A DNA stretch of 64,000 bases from an alpha proteobacterium BAL199 (GCA_000171835.1 ABHC01000005.1:124001-188000); one strand, 5' to 3'. Shown: positions 54,301-63,291, numbered from the stretch's first letter. Notes: generated from the sequence alone by a model not told the origin. Program-made: numbers and translations.

Positions 54301-54507
54301 TGGGTGTCGCTGTCCACCGCCATCGTGTTCGGCTTGGCATTCGCCACGGTCCTGACGCTGCTGGTGACGCCGGCCGCCCTGATGTTCCGGGCCAATGTCG
54401 GCACCGGTTGGCGCAATCTGAAGGCACGTTATGTCGAGCGCCGTGATCGATCGACTGCCGACGAAGGCGCGGCCGCCGGTTACGATCTGCCGCGCGCCGC
54501 CGAATGA
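51298..54507 (+). CDS. RND efflux transporter permease (AcrB-like superfamily)
   Basis: This 1069-residue inner-membrane pump has the 12-helix RND layout with two large periplasmic loops. The proton-relay Asp lies in LILAVGMLVDGAIVVTELADR, and the second half repeats the fold (GIVMSGIGVIALAGIVVNNNIVLID). ATG 51298 overlaps the adaptor stop codon. No outer-membrane factor gene is next to it, so a general TolC-like protein is probably used. Confidence 0.95.
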   Translation: MRAIIDAALHRSRTTLSALLLILIAGTVAYIDIPKEADPDINIPIIYVLLNHEGISPEDAERLLLRPMEQELRSIVGVKEMRSTAHEGGANIVLEFDAGFDADSALDDVREKVDIAKPELPSETDEPTVHEVNFSLFPVMIVTLSGEVPERDLLLMARDVRDEIKGLPDVLDAKLTGQREELLEVVIDPLRLESYGLRATTVLEAVSRSNQLIAAGTLDTGSGRFPIKVPGLYHGVQDILDQPIKAQGDAVVRIRDVATVQQGFKDRGSYARLNGQPAIAIEVTKRTGANIISTISDVRAVVGEATSGLPDTIDVTFSQDKSDQIKLMLTDLQNNVTSAILLVMIVIVAAMGLRSAGLVGIAIPGSFLLGMLVLSFLGLTINIVVLFSLILAVGMLVDGAIVVTELADRKMAEGLPKSAAYAEAGKRMAWPIIASTATTLAAFFPLLFWPGVVGEFMKFLPITLLATLAASLLMALIFIPALGGLIGKASAPDERSRKQLAAAETGSVDEITGFTGFYLKVLKGALRWPGLVLLTAFGTLVGVQIYYATHGNGVEFFPDVEPDIAMIHVHARGNFSIEEKKSLVLPVEREVLDVGGYKSVYTFIGERTGGGGAGEEIAEDVIGTLQIEFKDWQQRKPAREILDAIVQRTKHLPGIWIEPREQEGGPPTGKAVQLQLRSRDRDALDTAANIAMDRFRSMPGLVDVDDTRDVPGIEWRMTVDRAQASKFGADVSLIGQYVQLVTKGMKITDYRPDYSDEEIDVVIRYPVAMRTLDQLNQIQMETASGLIPIGNFVTVTPEPKVGKIRRIDGQPSITVRADVVEGVLPNDKVQELRAWLQDANVPSIVEATFKGEDEEQQEAQAFLVKAFGVALFIMAIILVTQFNSFYSALLILSAVIMSTIGVMIGLLVTGNPFGIVMSGIGVIALAGIVVNNNIVLIDTFDTLKKDNADVRDAILRTGAQRLRPVLLTTITTILGLMPMVLQMNIDFVTREVTYGAPSTQWWVSLSTAIVFGLAFATVLTLLVTPAALMFRANVGTGWRNLKARYVERRDRSTADEGAAAGYDLPRAAE

Positions 54508-54519
54508 CCGGGTCGACGA

Positions 54520-55125
54520 TCAGTCCCGGAACACCCGAACCGCCTCGGTGATCCGGGTGGCCGTGGTGATCCAGCACATCGCACCGAACACCGCGGCGAT
54601 CCAGGGAAACAGGTCCGGCAGCACGCAGATCAAGACGAAGACGGCGATCGTCTCCGCCCCCTCGGTTAGGCCGCCGAGGTAGATGAATGACTTTCGTTCC
54701 TGGCGTTTGTCTTCGGCGCCGCGCTTGGCGGCGATGATCGCATAGGCCAGGAATGACACGCCGGTGCCGACGAAACTGAAGATCAGGAACGCCGCCCACA
54801 CCGCCTGATCCGGCCGGCCGAGTGCCAGACCGAACACCACCGCGCTGTAGAAGATGAAGTCGAGCACGATGTCGAGGTAGCCACCTAGATCGGACGCGCC
54901 GACGCTGCGGGCGATGGCGCCATCCAGGCCGTCCCCCAGGCGGTTGATCAGGATCAGCGCCAGGGCGAGATCGTAGCGGCCGAACGCCAGCGCCGGTACC
55001 GCCATGATGCCGATGGAAAACCCGACGACAGTCACCGCGTTCGCCGAGACACCCATCCGGGCGAGGCTCGACCCCAATACATCGAGCGGTGGATCGATCA
55101 CTCGCCGCAGGGCCGCGTCGAACAT
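54520..55125 (-). CDS. CDP-alcohol phosphatidyltransferase family protein
   Basis: This 201-residue membrane enzyme has the diagnostic motif DG(x)2AR(x)8G(x)3D(x)3D, seen as DGAIARSVGASDLGGYLD and then IVLD (about residues 69-90). It transfers a phosphatidyl or similar group to an alcohol. The gene is 12 bp from the end of pssA, so it may be read with pssA and psd. The alcohol acceptor is unknown. Confidence 0.92.
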   Translation of the reverse strand: MFDAALRRVIDPPLDVLGSSLARMGVSANAVTVVGFSIGIMAVPALAFGRYDLALALILINRLGDGLDGAIARSVGASDLGGYLDIVLDFIFYSAVVFGLALGRPDQAVWAAFLIFSFVGTGVSFLAYAIIAAKRGAEDKRQERKSFIYLGGLTEGAETIAVFVLICVLPDLFPWIAAVFGAMCWITTATRITEAVRVFRD

Positions 55126-55137
55126 GCCGGCCGCAGC

Positions 55138-56004
55138 CTAGTGCAGTTTGGTCGGCCGGTCGCCCTGGCCTGGCTCGGTCGCACCGGGTACGGAGTCAGC
55201 CACGCCGTTCGGCTCGGGAGGGACCGGCGCAGCGGCGGCCATCTGCTCCGCCTCCTTCAACAACCGGCGGTACGCGATGACTGAGAGTGGGATCGAGCCC
55301 AGATAGGCGATGATCAGCAATGCCAGCATGAACCACGGCGCGCTGACGACGCCGGCAATGACCAGTCCAGCGCCGATCAGGATCGGCAGCACCATCGGCT
55401 GCGGCACCTTCATCCGCTTGAACGAGAAGGTCGGAACCTGGCTCACCATCAGCAAGCCGACCACCACCAACCAAACCGCCACAAGCCAAGGTGCCTGGAC
55501 TGGGCTGAGACCGACCTGGAAGTCCAGCATCAGCGGCAACAGGGCCAAACCGGCGCCGGCCGGAGCCGGTACGCCGGTGAAATAGTTGTACGCAAATGAC
55601 GGCTTGTCGTCGTCAAGACGGGTATTGAAGCGCGCCAGTCGGAGCATGCAGCAGGTGGCGTAGAACAGCACGGCCATCCAACCGAAACTGGTCAACGGCT
55701 CCAACGCCCACAGAAACACGATCACGCCAGGCGCTACGCCGAAGCTTACGAAATCCGACAGCGAATCGAGTTCCGCACCAAACTTTGACTGCGCCCGAAG
55801 CAGGCGTGCCATGCGACCGTCGAGCGTATCGAACACCGCCGCCAGCACGATCATGGCTACGGCAAGCTCCCATTTTCCGGCCAGCGCAAAGCGCACCCCG
55901 GACAGGCCGAAGCAAACCGCCAGCACGGTGATCATGTTTGGGATTAGCTTGTTGAACGACTGCCCGCTGAACCGCGGGCTGCGACGCCGACGGAATCGCT
56001 TCAT
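55138..56004 (-). CDS. pssA: CDP-diacylglycerol-serine O-phosphatidyltransferase
   Basis: This 288-residue membrane enzyme makes phosphatidylserine. The same CDP-alcohol motif appears as [20 protein letters not shown] followed by LDSLSD (about residues 59-84), with the PssA-type [10 protein letters not shown] next to it. ATG 56004 is chosen because family homology begins [14 protein letters not shown] and it overlaps the psd stop codon by 4 bp. The product feeds Psd, so the two genes form the phosphatidylethanolamine pathway. Confidence 0.93.
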   Translation of the reverse strand: MKRFRRRRSPRFSGQSFNKLIPNMITVLAVCFGLSGVRFALAGKWELAVAMIVLAAVFDTLDGRMARLLRAQSKFGAELDSLSDFVSFGVAPGVIVFLWALEPLTSFGWMAVLFYATCCMLRLARFNTRLDDDKPSFAYNYFTGVPAPAGAGLALLPLMLDFQVGLSPVQAPWLVAVWLVVVGLLMVSQVPTFSFKRMKVPQPMVLPILIGAGLVIAGVVSAPWFMLALLIIAYLGSIPLSVIAYRRLLKEAEQMAAAAPVPPEPNGVADSVPGATEPGQGDRPTKLH

Positions 56005-56687
56005 CGCACTTCTCCGCTCCGGGCTTGCTCCTCTGACGTCAGATCCGCCAGCACGGTCTCGGCCGCGACGCAGCGCTGCCCTTCGGTAACCAGCGACGCC
56101 ACACCGGCCGGCAGGTAAACGTCGACCCGGCTGCCGAACCGGATCATTCCCATCCGCTCGCCAGCCAGCATGGTCTGGCCCTCGGTAATCCGGCAAACGA
56201 TGCGACGCGCGACCAGCCCGGCGATCTGCACGAAGGCGAGCGGTCGGCCGTCACGGGTCTCCATGGCTACCAGCTGACGCTCGTTGTGCTCACTGGCCTT
56301 GTCGAACGAAGCGTTGAAGAACGCGCCCGGAACGTAGGCCAACTTGGTAATCTTGCCGTCGGTCGGCACCCGGTTCACATGCACGTCAAAGACGTTCATG
56401 AAAATTCCGATCCGGGTCGCTTCACCGTCGCCCATGGCCAGTTCCTTCGGCCACGGAACCGATGCCACCGAGACGACCAAGCCGTCGGCCGGACTGACCA
56501 CCAAACCGGCGCGGGTCGGGGTGACCCGGTGCGGATCCCGAAAGAAGTAGACGCACCATGCCGTCAGGATGCCGGCAGGAACCACCAGCCACCCAGCGAT
56601 CATGCCAAGGACCAGCGTGACCACGGCAAACGCGGCGATGAACGGTCGCCCTTCCCGGGCGATCGGAACCAGAATGCTGTCGAGCAA
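56001..56687 (-). CDS. psd: Phosphatidylserine decarboxylase
   Basis: This 228-residue proenzyme makes phosphatidylethanolamine. The short alphaproteobacterial form has an N-terminal membrane part (about residues 15-50), Asp68 in SPADGLV, His103 in FDVHVNR and the self-cleavage site GS at 185-186 in [10 protein letters not shown], which yields the pyruvoyl group. It overlaps pssA by 4 bp. Confidence 0.95.
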   Translation of the reverse strand: MLDSILVPIAREGRPFIAAFAVVTLVLGMIAGWLVVPAGILTAWCVYFFRDPHRVTPTRAGLVVSPADGLVVSVASVPWPKELAMGDGEATRIGIFMNVFDVHVNRVPTDGKITKLAYVPGAFFNASFDKASEHNERQLVAMETRDGRPLAFVQIAGLVARRIVCRITEGQTMLAGERMGMIRFGSRVDVYLPAGVASLVTEGQRCVAAETVLADLTSEEQARSGEVR

Positions 56688-56702
56688 TGAACCCTCTTCG
56701 GA

Positions 56703-58124
56703 TCAGTTCACACGCGGCAGGCCGAACACCTGACCGGGAAAGATGAGGTCCGGGTTGAGAATCTGGTCCTGGTTTGCGTCGAAAATCTCGACATACCGAA
56801 CGCCCGATCCATAAACCCGTGTCGCTATACGCCAGAGATTGTTGCCCGGCTGGATTACCACAAGACGACCCTTCGGCAACTCGGTCAACGGATTGGCGCG
56901 GACGAACGGAAAGGCCACTCGGGCCACCACGGTGCCGGTCGGCGCGACCTTGTCGACCCGAAGCTGATACGAGCCCGGCGGTACCGGATCGGCCGGCTGC
57001 ATCTTCCAACGCCCTTCGGCGTTAGCTGCCGTATCGCCGACCTTGCGGTTGTCGATGAACACTTCGACCCGAGCACCCGGCTCGGAACGGCCGCTGAACA
57101 CGACCTCGCCCTTGTCGTCGTAGTCGATGACGTCCACCGCGACATCACCCGACTTAGTTCCTTCCGCCGGCTTGTCCTGCGGAGCCGGTTCCGGATAGGC
57201 CGACACGATGGGCTCGGCCGAAGCCGTTCTTGTCGGTTCAGGTGATGCAGAGCCGGTTGTCGACGTATCAGATGCTACCGGTGCTGTCGCCGCGACCGAG
57301 GCTCCAGCAGAGCCTCGAGTCAGGGCGCCTCCCGCCAACGTTGATCCAGGCACCTTGTCCACGGGCTTAGCGGCGGCCGCGGTCGTATCCTGAGATGAGC
57401 TCTTCGGCGCGTTGCTGGTCTCGGTTCCCGCAGCGGCTTCGGCGCGCGCCGAAGGCTTAGTGGGCGCTGCAGACTTCGACGGGGCCACGGGCTCGATCGG
57501 CCCCGCGGACGGCGCTTGCAGCACTCGGGCTACGGCGGTGCCGCCTGCGGCACCGGTATCCCGCGGCACCACCACGGCGAGCGGTACACTCGGTTCGGCC
57601 GACGGTCGTCCTGCGATGTCCTTGCCCCTCTCCGGGATCACCAGGACCACCGCCTCGGTCGACTCCTTGCCCTTGCTGTCCAATCCCCGGAGCATCAGCA
57701 CCCGCTCGCCCGGCGAGAGCTTCGCCGGCGGCACAAACACCCATTCTCCACGATCATCGGTCACCACCCGACCGATCTCGTCCTCGCCGTCGATGATTGC
57801 AATCTCGCTGTTCGGCGCCCCTCTGCCGGCAATCACGGCATTGCCTTCAGGGTCGACCCGGACAATGTCGAAGCTGGGAGCCGACGGCAGTTCCTGACGT
57901 GTTGCAGGCGCCGCTGTCGTCGACGGTTGGGACGGTACGGTCGACGTCGCCGTTTTCGGCGCAGCGGTCGATGCCTTCGGGGGTGCTGTTGCCGGCACCG
58001 AGGGCCTTATTGCCGGAGTCGCAATCTCGGCTTCTTCGCCCGGGAGGACGAAGTAGTTCAACACGAGTGCGGACGCCAGGACGACTACCCCGACGACGCC
58101 AACGGTGACCGGTTTTGCGACCAT
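56703..58124 (-). CDS. LysM-domain envelope protein with repeated Ig-like domains
   Basis: This 473-residue protein has an N-terminal membrane segment (VTVGVVGVVVLASALVLNYF), then a region of two Ig-like folds (FDIVRVDPEGNAVIAGRGAPN..., VIDYDDKGEVVFSGRSEPGA...) separated by a Pro/Ala/Ser/Thr-rich linker. It ends in a LysM domain, VIQPGNNLWRIATRVYG to VFGLP. It is probably anchored in the inner membrane and holds peptidoglycan. The start is ATG 58124; the frame-open extension upstream is not family-like. Confidence 0.85.
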   Translation of the reverse strand: MVAKPVTVGVVGVVVLASALVLNYFVLPGEEAEIATPAIRPSVPATAPPKASTAAPKTATSTVPSQPSTTAAPATRQELPSAPSFDIVRVDPEGNAVIAGRGAPNSEIAIIDGEDEIGRVVTDDRGEWVFVPPAKLSPGERVLMLRGLDSKGKESTEAVVLVIPERGKDIAGRPSAEPSVPLAVVVPRDTGAAGGTAVARVLQAPSAGPIEPVAPSKSAAPTKPSARAEAAAGTETSNAPKSSSQDTTAAAAKPVDKVPGSTLAGGALTRGSAGASVAATAPVASDTSTTGSASPEPTRTASAEPIVSAYPEPAPQDKPAEGTKSGDVAVDVIDYDDKGEVVFSGRSEPGARVEVFIDNRKVGDTAANAEGRWKMQPADPVPPGSYQLRVDKVAPTGTVVARVAFPFVRANPLTELPKGRLVVIQPGNNLWRIATRVYGSGVRYVEIFDANQDQILNPDLIFPGQVFGLPRVN

Positions 58125-58241
58125 CGATCCGTAAGCCCTTAATTGCCTGTCGGACCTTAAACCCGTCACAGTTTCGATACAATCGGCGGGGGTTGCGCAC
58201 ACTTGTTGACCGGGCCGGCGAGCAATGCCAAAGACGGCGTC

Positions 58242-58844
58242 ATGACATCATCTCCAAGCACCAACCGTCCGCTTCGCGTCTGCGTCTTTTGTGGCTCTTC
58301 GGCACGCGTCGACACGCGCTATCGCGACGCCGCGACGGCGTTCGGGCGCCTGCTTGCCACCCGCGGCGACGAACTGGTGTACGGCGGAGGACGGGTCGGC
58401 CTGATGGGGCTGGTCGCCGATGCGGCACTCGAAGGCGGCGCGCGGGTCACCGGCGTTATTCCACGGTTCCTGATGGATCTGGAGGTTGGTCACGGCGCGG
58501 TCAGCGAACTGGTGATCACCGACAGCATGCACCAGCGCAAAGCCGAGATGTACGAACGCTCAGACGCGTTCGTGGTGCTGCCCGGCGGCCTCGGCACCCT
58601 CGACGAAACCCTGGAGGTCCTGACCTGGTCGCAGTTGCAACTTTCAACCAAGCCGGTGGTCCTGGTGGACATCGAAGCGTACTGGCAGCCGCTGCTGGCC
58701 TTGATCGACCACACGATCGAGTCGGGCTTCTCGCGGGCCGAGAACCGCAAACTGTTCCGGGTCGTCACGACGGTCGGCGCGGTGTTCGACGCAATCGATA
58801 CCTTCCCCGCGCCGTCGACCGACGTGTCGGCCAAATGGCTGTAG
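58242..58844 (+). CDS. LOG family protein (cytokinin riboside phosphoribohydrolase-like)
   Basis: This 200-residue nucleotide-binding enzyme begins LRVCVFCGSSAR and has the family motif PGGLGTLDETLEVLTW (about residues 107-122). Members cut N6-substituted adenosine monophosphate to the base and ribose phosphate. In bacteria the real substrate may be AMP. ATG 58242 is preferred over the TTG at 58203. A hairpin follows before icd. Confidence 0.92.
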   Translation: MTSSPSTNRPLRVCVFCGSSARVDTRYRDAATAFGRLLATRGDELVYGGGRVGLMGLVADAALEGGARVTGVIPRFLMDLEVGHGAVSELVITDSMHQRKAEMYERSDAFVVLPGGLGTLDETLEVLTWSQLQLSTKPVVLVDIEAYWQPLLALIDHTIESGFSRAENRKLFRVVTTVGAVFDAIDTFPAPSTDVSAKWL

Positions 58845-58901
58845 GACGCCTGTCATCCGCTTGGTTTGCTTGCTTTGGGCGGCCTCGGTGATATTGTGCC
58901 G

Positions 58902-58922
58902 CGCCCACCGGTCCTGTGGGCG
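58902..58922 (+). terminator. Hairpin with T-run after the LOG gene
   Basis: Arms CGCCCAC (58902-58908) and GTGGGCG (58916-58922) are followed by ATTTTG. The hairpin lies 58 bp after the LOG stop codon and 27 bp before the icd start codon. It is probably a terminator, and perhaps also part of the icd leader if the icd promoter lies upstream of it. Confidence 0.6.
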
Positions 58923-58948
58923 ATTTTGTATGTGATTGGGAGCTTTCG

Positions 58949-60163
58949 ATGGCCAAGATCAAGGTGGCAAACCCGATCGTCGAGCTCGACGGCGACGAGA
59001 TGACCCGGATCATCTGGCAGATGATCAAGGACAAACTGATCCTTCCGTACCTCGACGTCGATCTGAAGTACTACGACCTCGGCATGGAGGCTCGCGACAA
59101 GACCGACGACCAGATCACGGTCGACTCCGCCAACGCCATCAAGGAATTCGGCGTCGGCGTGAAGTGCGCCACGATCACTCCCGACGAAGATCGCGTCGCC
59201 GAATTCGGCCTGAAGAAGATGTGGCGGTCGCCGAACGGCACGATCCGCAACATCCTTGGTGGTACCGTGTTCCGGCAGCCCATCCTCTGCAAGAACGTCC
59301 CACGGCTGGTGCCCGGCTGGACCCAGCCGATCGTCATCGGCCGTCATGCCTTCGGCGACCAGTACCGCGCCACCGACTTCGTGGTTCCCGGCAAGGGCAA
59401 GCTGACCCTGACCTTCCAGCCGGAAGACGGCGGCGAGCCGATGACCTTCAACGTGTTCGACTTCCCCGGCGGCGGCGTGGCGATGGCCATGTACAACCTG
59501 GACGAGTCGATCATCGGGTTCGCCCGCGCCTGCTTCAACTACGGGCTCGACCTCGGCTGGCCGGTCTACCTGTCCACCAAGAACACCATCCTCAAGGCCT
59601 ATGACGGCCGCTTCAAGGACCTGTTCCAGGAAGTGTTCGACGCCGAGTTCGCCAGCAAATTCAAGGCCAAGGGCATCATCTACGAGCACCGGCTGATCGA
59701 CGACATGGTCGCCTCGGCGCTGAAGTGGTCCGGCAATTTCGTGTGGGCCTGCAAGAACTACGACGGCGACGTGCAGTCCGACACCGTGGCCCAGGGTTTC
59801 GGATCGCTCGGCCTGATGACCTCAGTTCTGATGACCCCGGACGGCAAGACCGTCGAGGCCGAAGCGGCGCACGGCACCGTGACCCGCCACTTCCGCCAGC
59901 ACCAGCAGGGCAAGGAGACGTCGACCAATCCGATTGCGTCGATTTTCGCCTGGACCCGCGGCCTGTCCTTCCGAGCCAAGTTCGACGAGACGCCAGAGGT
60001 CGGGCGCTTCGCCGAGACGCTGGAGAAGGTCTGCGTAGACACCGTCGAGGACGGCCACATGACTAAGGACCTAGCGTTGTTGATCAGCCCCGACCAACCC
60101 TGGCTGACAACCCAGCAGTTCCTTGGCAAACTGGATGAGAATCTGCAGAAAGCCATGAACTGA
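58949..60163 (+). CDS. icd: NADP-dependent isocitrate dehydrogenase
   Basis: This 404-residue homodimer of the citric-acid cycle converts isocitrate to 2-oxoglutarate. The blocks [50 protein letters not shown] and [15 protein letters not shown] (with the metal Asp) belong to the eukaryote-like class common in alphaproteobacteria. The cofactor block [14 protein letters not shown] indicates NADP. ATG 58949 is preferred over the in-frame start at 58916. Confidence 0.96.
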   Translation: MAKIKVANPIVELDGDEMTRIIWQMIKDKLILPYLDVDLKYYDLGMEARDKTDDQITVDSANAIKEFGVGVKCATITPDEDRVAEFGLKKMWRSPNGTIRNILGGTVFRQPILCKNVPRLVPGWTQPIVIGRHAFGDQYRATDFVVPGKGKLTLTFQPEDGGEPMTFNVFDFPGGGVAMAMYNLDESIIGFARACFNYGLDLGWPVYLSTKNTILKAYDGRFKDLFQEVFDAEFASKFKAKGIIYEHRLIDDMVASALKWSGNFVWACKNYDGDVQSDTVAQGFGSLGLMTSVLMTPDGKTVEAEAAHGTVTRHFRQHQQGKETSTNPIASIFAWTRGLSFRAKFDETPEVGRFAETLEKVCVDTVEDGHMTKDLALLISPDQPWLTTQQFLGKLDENLQKAMN

Positions 60164-60176
60164 CCGAGGGTCTTGT

Positions 60177-60644
60177 ATGCGGCGGCAAGCGGGTGGCGCG
60201 GTCATTCTCAGCGCACTGATGTTGGCGGCGGCTCCGGCCGCCGCCAAATGCGTTCCTGCAACCTTCAACGATGGTTGGTTGCAGGAACAGGAGAAACTCG
60301 GCGGCGACACCATGGATCGCCATGTTGGGCGCAACACCAGCGAGTTGACGGCTCGGTTGGTCGTTGATCCAGCGATTCCCGAGACCAGCTCGTTTCCCGA
60401 TCGTCATACCGCACGGCAGGTCATTTCCGCGGCCCTGCGCCCGGACGAATCCGACTATGACAGTTGGGCGCGGTCGGCCAAGGCCGGTGAACGCGCCGAG
60501 GTGCGGATGGCATTCGAGCAACCCATTGGCATCCTGGTCGAACGAGGTAACGGATCCGGGTTTCCGGCCCATGGCATCACCGTGATTCTCGAGGCGATGG
60601 GTGGCGGTGCCTGCCGGCTAGTCACCGCTTTTCCAACCCGATAG
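60177..60644 (+). CDS. Exported RNase A-like (CdiA-CT type) domain protein
   Basis: This 155-residue protein has a signal peptide ending AAPAAA near residue 23 and one compact domain. The segment GGDTMDRHVGRNTSELTAR, then IPETSSFPDRHTARQVISAAL and the C-terminal CRLVTAFP match the bacterial CdiA-CT RNase A-like domain by eye. From memory, the Yersinia kristensenii CdiA toxin uses H175, R186, T276 and Y278. Here H49 and R60 have the same 11-residue spacing and T150 lies two before F152, so only the Tyr differs. C25 and C146 could form a disulfide linking the two ends. It lies 13 bp after icd. Unlike known examples it is not fused to a CdiA delivery protein. Activity and immunity partner are unproven. 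Confidence 0.72.
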   Translation: MRRQAGGAVILSALMLAAAPAAAKCVPATFNDGWLQEQEKLGGDTMDRHVGRNTSELTARLVVDPAIPETSSFPDRHTARQVISAALRPDESDYDSWARSAKAGERAEVRMAFEQPIGILVERGNGSGFPAHGITVILEAMGGGACRLVTAFPTR

Positions 60645-60666
60645 CCGGAGAAGATCGGGAAACCGC

Positions 60667-61017
60667 GTGGACCTCTACCATATCTGGTGCGATCTGAAGC
60701 CCGGCGTACGCGACACGACCTTCGTGGCCGCCGTCGACAAGTACCTCGGAAACCTGCGAGACAGCGGACTGATCGAGACGTTCCGCGTGACCCGCCGCAA
60801 GCTCGGGCTCGGGGCTCCGGGGCTTGGCGAGTTTCACGTCTGGATTGAGACCCGAGACCTAGCCCAACTCGACGCGGCATTCACCCGGGTTTCAAGTCGC
60901 GCTGACCCGGTGGAGGGTTTCCATCACGGCGTGAACTCGCTCGTGCAGAATACCGTCTTCGCCCTGTATCGCGACTTCCCCGATCCGCATCGCCAGCACG
61001 GCGAAGAGCGGTTCTGA
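60667..61017 (+). CDS. Conserved hypothetical protein, small alpha/beta
   Basis: This 116-residue protein starting at GTG 60667 reads VDLYHIWCDLKPGVRDTTF, with alternating strand and helix pattern and EFHVWIETRDLAQLDAAF, like small ferredoxin-like (dimeric alpha-beta barrel) proteins. It may belong to the DUF6614 group, but I am not sure. It lies 22 bp after the RNase A-like gene and 4 bp before the TauE-type gene. It could in principle be an immunity partner, but nothing in the sequence shows this. Confidence 0.75.
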   Translation: MDLYHIWCDLKPGVRDTTFVAAVDKYLGNLRDSGLIETFRVTRRKLGLGAPGLGEFHVWIETRDLAQLDAAFTRVSSRADPVEGFHHGVNSLVQNTVFALYRDFPDPHRQHGEERF

Positions 61018-61021
61018 GGCA

Positions 61022-61765
61022 GTGCCAGCCGAACCCCTGGTCTTGGTTGTCGTCATCGTCGGTGCGTTGATCGGAGCGACCGCCAGCGGCCTCGCCGGCT
61101 TCGCGTTCGCCGCCACCACCCTCGGACTGTACGCGCACGTCCTGCCCTCGACGGTAGTCTCGCCGCTGGTGGTTGCCGCATCCCTGACCGTCCAACTCAT
61201 CGTGATTCCGATGATCTGGCGCCGGTTGGACTGGCGTGCCGCCCTGCCCTTCTTGATCGGCGGGGTATGCGGCGTACCGTTCGGGGCTGCCTTGCTGTCG
61301 GTGCTGTCGGCCGACACCTTCCGACACATTGCCGGTGCCCTGCTGGTCCTGTACTCGGTCGCAATCCTGGTGTCGGGCCGGCTGCCGGTGTTGAAGGTCG
61401 ACAACCGGTTCGCCGACGCGGCGGTCGGGTTCGCCGGCGGCGTGCTCGGCGGCTTTGCCGGGCTCTCCGGGGTGTTGCCGACCATCTGGTGCTCGTTGCG
61501 CCGCTGGCCGAAAGACCGGCAACGCAGCATCTTCCAGCTGTTCAACACCGTCATGCACACGGTAACCATCAGCACCTATGCATGGCAGGGCCGGCTGACC
61601 GCCGAAGTCGGTGGCTTGTTCGTGGCGGCGCTTCCGGCGATCTGGCTCGGGGCGTGGCTCGGCTTCAACCTGTATCGGCGGATCGACGACAAGATGTTCG
61701 CGCGGGTGCTGCTGGTGCTGCTCGGCGTCTCGGGCGTCGCACTGCTGGTACCGGCACTCGGGTAG
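61022..61765 (+). CDS. TauE/SafE family membrane exporter
   Basis: This 247-residue protein has about eight helices and the family pattern in two halves: VIVGALIGATASGLAGFAFA and GVLGGFAGLSGVLPTIWCSL. Family members move sulfite, sulfoacetate or other organic acids. The start is GTG 61022, 4 bp after the preceding gene, so the two are co-transcribed. The end faces a small minus-strand gene 3 bp away. Confidence 0.9.
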   Translation: MPAEPLVLVVVIVGALIGATASGLAGFAFAATTLGLYAHVLPSTVVSPLVVAASLTVQLIVIPMIWRRLDWRAALPFLIGGVCGVPFGAALLSVLSADTFRHIAGALLVLYSVAILVSGRLPVLKVDNRFADAAVGFAGGVLGGFAGLSGVLPTIWCSLRRWPKDRQRSIFQLFNTVMHTVTISTYAWQGRLTAEVGGLFVAALPAIWLGAWLGFNLYRRIDDKMFARVLLVLLGVSGVALLVPALG

Positions 61766-61768
61766 CGG

Positions 61769-62020
61769 TCACACCAGCAGGTTCAGATAGCTGCCCGGCG
61801 GCGCGTCGGGATCGATGTTGTCGTTGGCGATCAGCGACATCAGGCGCTGGATCTGCCGGTCGATCTCGTCCGGGGATGTCGCGGTCTTGAGCCGGTACCC
61901 GGGTTCGCGACGCGGGGTCGCGGATGGCCGGGTCGTCGGCGCACTGGTCGGAACAGACGCCGGCCGGAGACGCGGCGCCGGAACCTGCGGCTCTCCCGGC
62001 CCTGTCGGCCTCAACGCCAT
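61769..62020 (-). CDS. Small hypothetical protein
   Basis: This 83-residue protein has a Pro/Thr/Ser-rich N-terminal half and a compact acidic C-terminal part (SPDEIDRQIQRLMSLIAND to the end, ending SYLNLLV). The conserved-looking C-terminus suggests a real gene, but I recognise no family. It lies tightly between two other genes. Confidence 0.5.
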   Translation of the reverse strand: MALRPTGPGEPQVPAPRLRPASVPTSAPTTRPSATPRREPGYRLKTATSPDEIDRQIQRLMSLIANDNIDPDAPPGSYLNLLV

Positions 62021-62094
62021 CCCATCTGCCTCCGTCTCATGCCGTCAGGATACGCCAATTCAACCGGACGCGCAGCACATCGAAACCGATGCGT

Positions 62095-63291
62095 TCAGGC
62101 TATCCGGCGCTGGTCTGCGCCCGTGCCCAGAATCGGCTCCAGCGCGTCCAGACCGCGAGAGATGGTCTCGGCACTGGCGGCGAAGCACAGCCGCAGATAG
62201 CCCTCACCAGCCGGCCCGAACGCCGAGCCCGGTGCCAGACCGACATTGGCGTCGTCGATGATCTTCTTGGCGAACGCCACACTGTCGGTCATCCCCTCGA
62301 CCGCGAAGAACGCGTAGAACGCCGCCTTCGGGCGGGCCAGCCGCAGCTTCGGCCAGGACTCCAGACGGTCGAACACCAGGTCGCGGCCGATCTTGCAGCG
62401 GGCCCGCAGTGCTTTGGTCACCTCGTCGCCATCCTCCAGCGCGGTAATCGCCGCACGCTGCAGGAACGCCGGCACGCCCGAGGTGGTGATCTGCACCAGC
62501 TTGGCAATAACCGGCCCGAGTTCGGGCGGGTGGGTCAGCCAGCCCATGCGCCAGCCGGTCATCAACCAGGACTTGGAGAACGAATTCACTACCAGCAGCC
62601 TGTCATCACGTCGTGCCACCTGGAGGAACGACGGTGCGACGTCGCGATCGAACACCAACTGGTGATAGACCTCGTCGGCGATCACCCAGATGCCCCTGGC
62701 GCGCGCGAAGTCCATCAGCGCGCGCTGCTCGTCGCTCTCCATCATCCAGCCGGTCGGATTGCCCGGCGAATTCACGAAGATCGCCTTGGTACGTTCGCTG
62801 GCCATCGCGAACAGCGCGTCCAGATCGAGCATCCATTCGCCGTCGACCAGATCGATCGAGGCATGCCGGACCACGCCGCCATGAACCTCGACGGTTGAGT
62901 AGATGTTCGGCCACACCGGGCCGACCGCGATGACCTCGTCACCCGGTTCGATCAGCATGTCCATGGCGAGGTACAGCGCCGACATGCCGGCGGTCACCAA
63001 CGCGACCTCTGACGTCGTCACGTCGACGCCGAACGTCCGCTTGGTGTAACGCACCAGCGACTCGCGCAACGGCAGGATGCCGAGTTGGTCGGTGTAGAAC
63101 GTCTCGCCCCGGCGCATTGCCTCGGCAGCGGCGTCGCAGATAAACGCCGGCGTCGGCTGGTCGCCTTCGCCGAACCACATCGGGATCAGACCGGGCTTGC
63201 CCCAGCCATGCACGGCGACCTTGACGATCCCGGTCTCTTCCAGTTCAGCCACGTCGTGCCGCAGGTCGTCGAGAATCGCGCGCTGAGTCAT
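62095..63291 (-). CDS. PLP-dependent aminotransferase, class I/II
   Basis: This 398-residue aspartate-aminotransferase-fold enzyme has the PLP Lys at K240 in VVNSFSKSWLMTGWRMGW. Other typical points are YTDQLGILPLRESL for substrate, NSPGNPTGWM and VIADEVYHQL, with Asp and Tyr holding the cofactor. The amino donor and acceptor are unknown. Confidence 0.93.
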   Translation of the reverse strand: MTQRAILDDLRHDVAELEETGIVKVAVHGWGKPGLIPMWFGEGDQPTPAFICDAAAEAMRRGETFYTDQLGILPLRESLVRYTKRTFGVDVTTSEVALVTAGMSALYLAMDMLIEPGDEVIAVGPVWPNIYSTVEVHGGVVRHASIDLVDGEWMLDLDALFAMASERTKAIFVNSPGNPTGWMMESDEQRALMDFARARGIWVIADEVYHQLVFDRDVAPSFLQVARRDDRLLVVNSFSKSWLMTGWRMGWLTHPPELGPVIAKLVQITTSGVPAFLQRAAITALEDGDEVTKALRARCKIGRDLVFDRLESWPKLRLARPKAAFYAFFAVEGMTDSVAFAKKIIDDANVGLAPGSAFGPAGEGYLRLCFAASAETISRGLDALEPILGTGADQRRIA

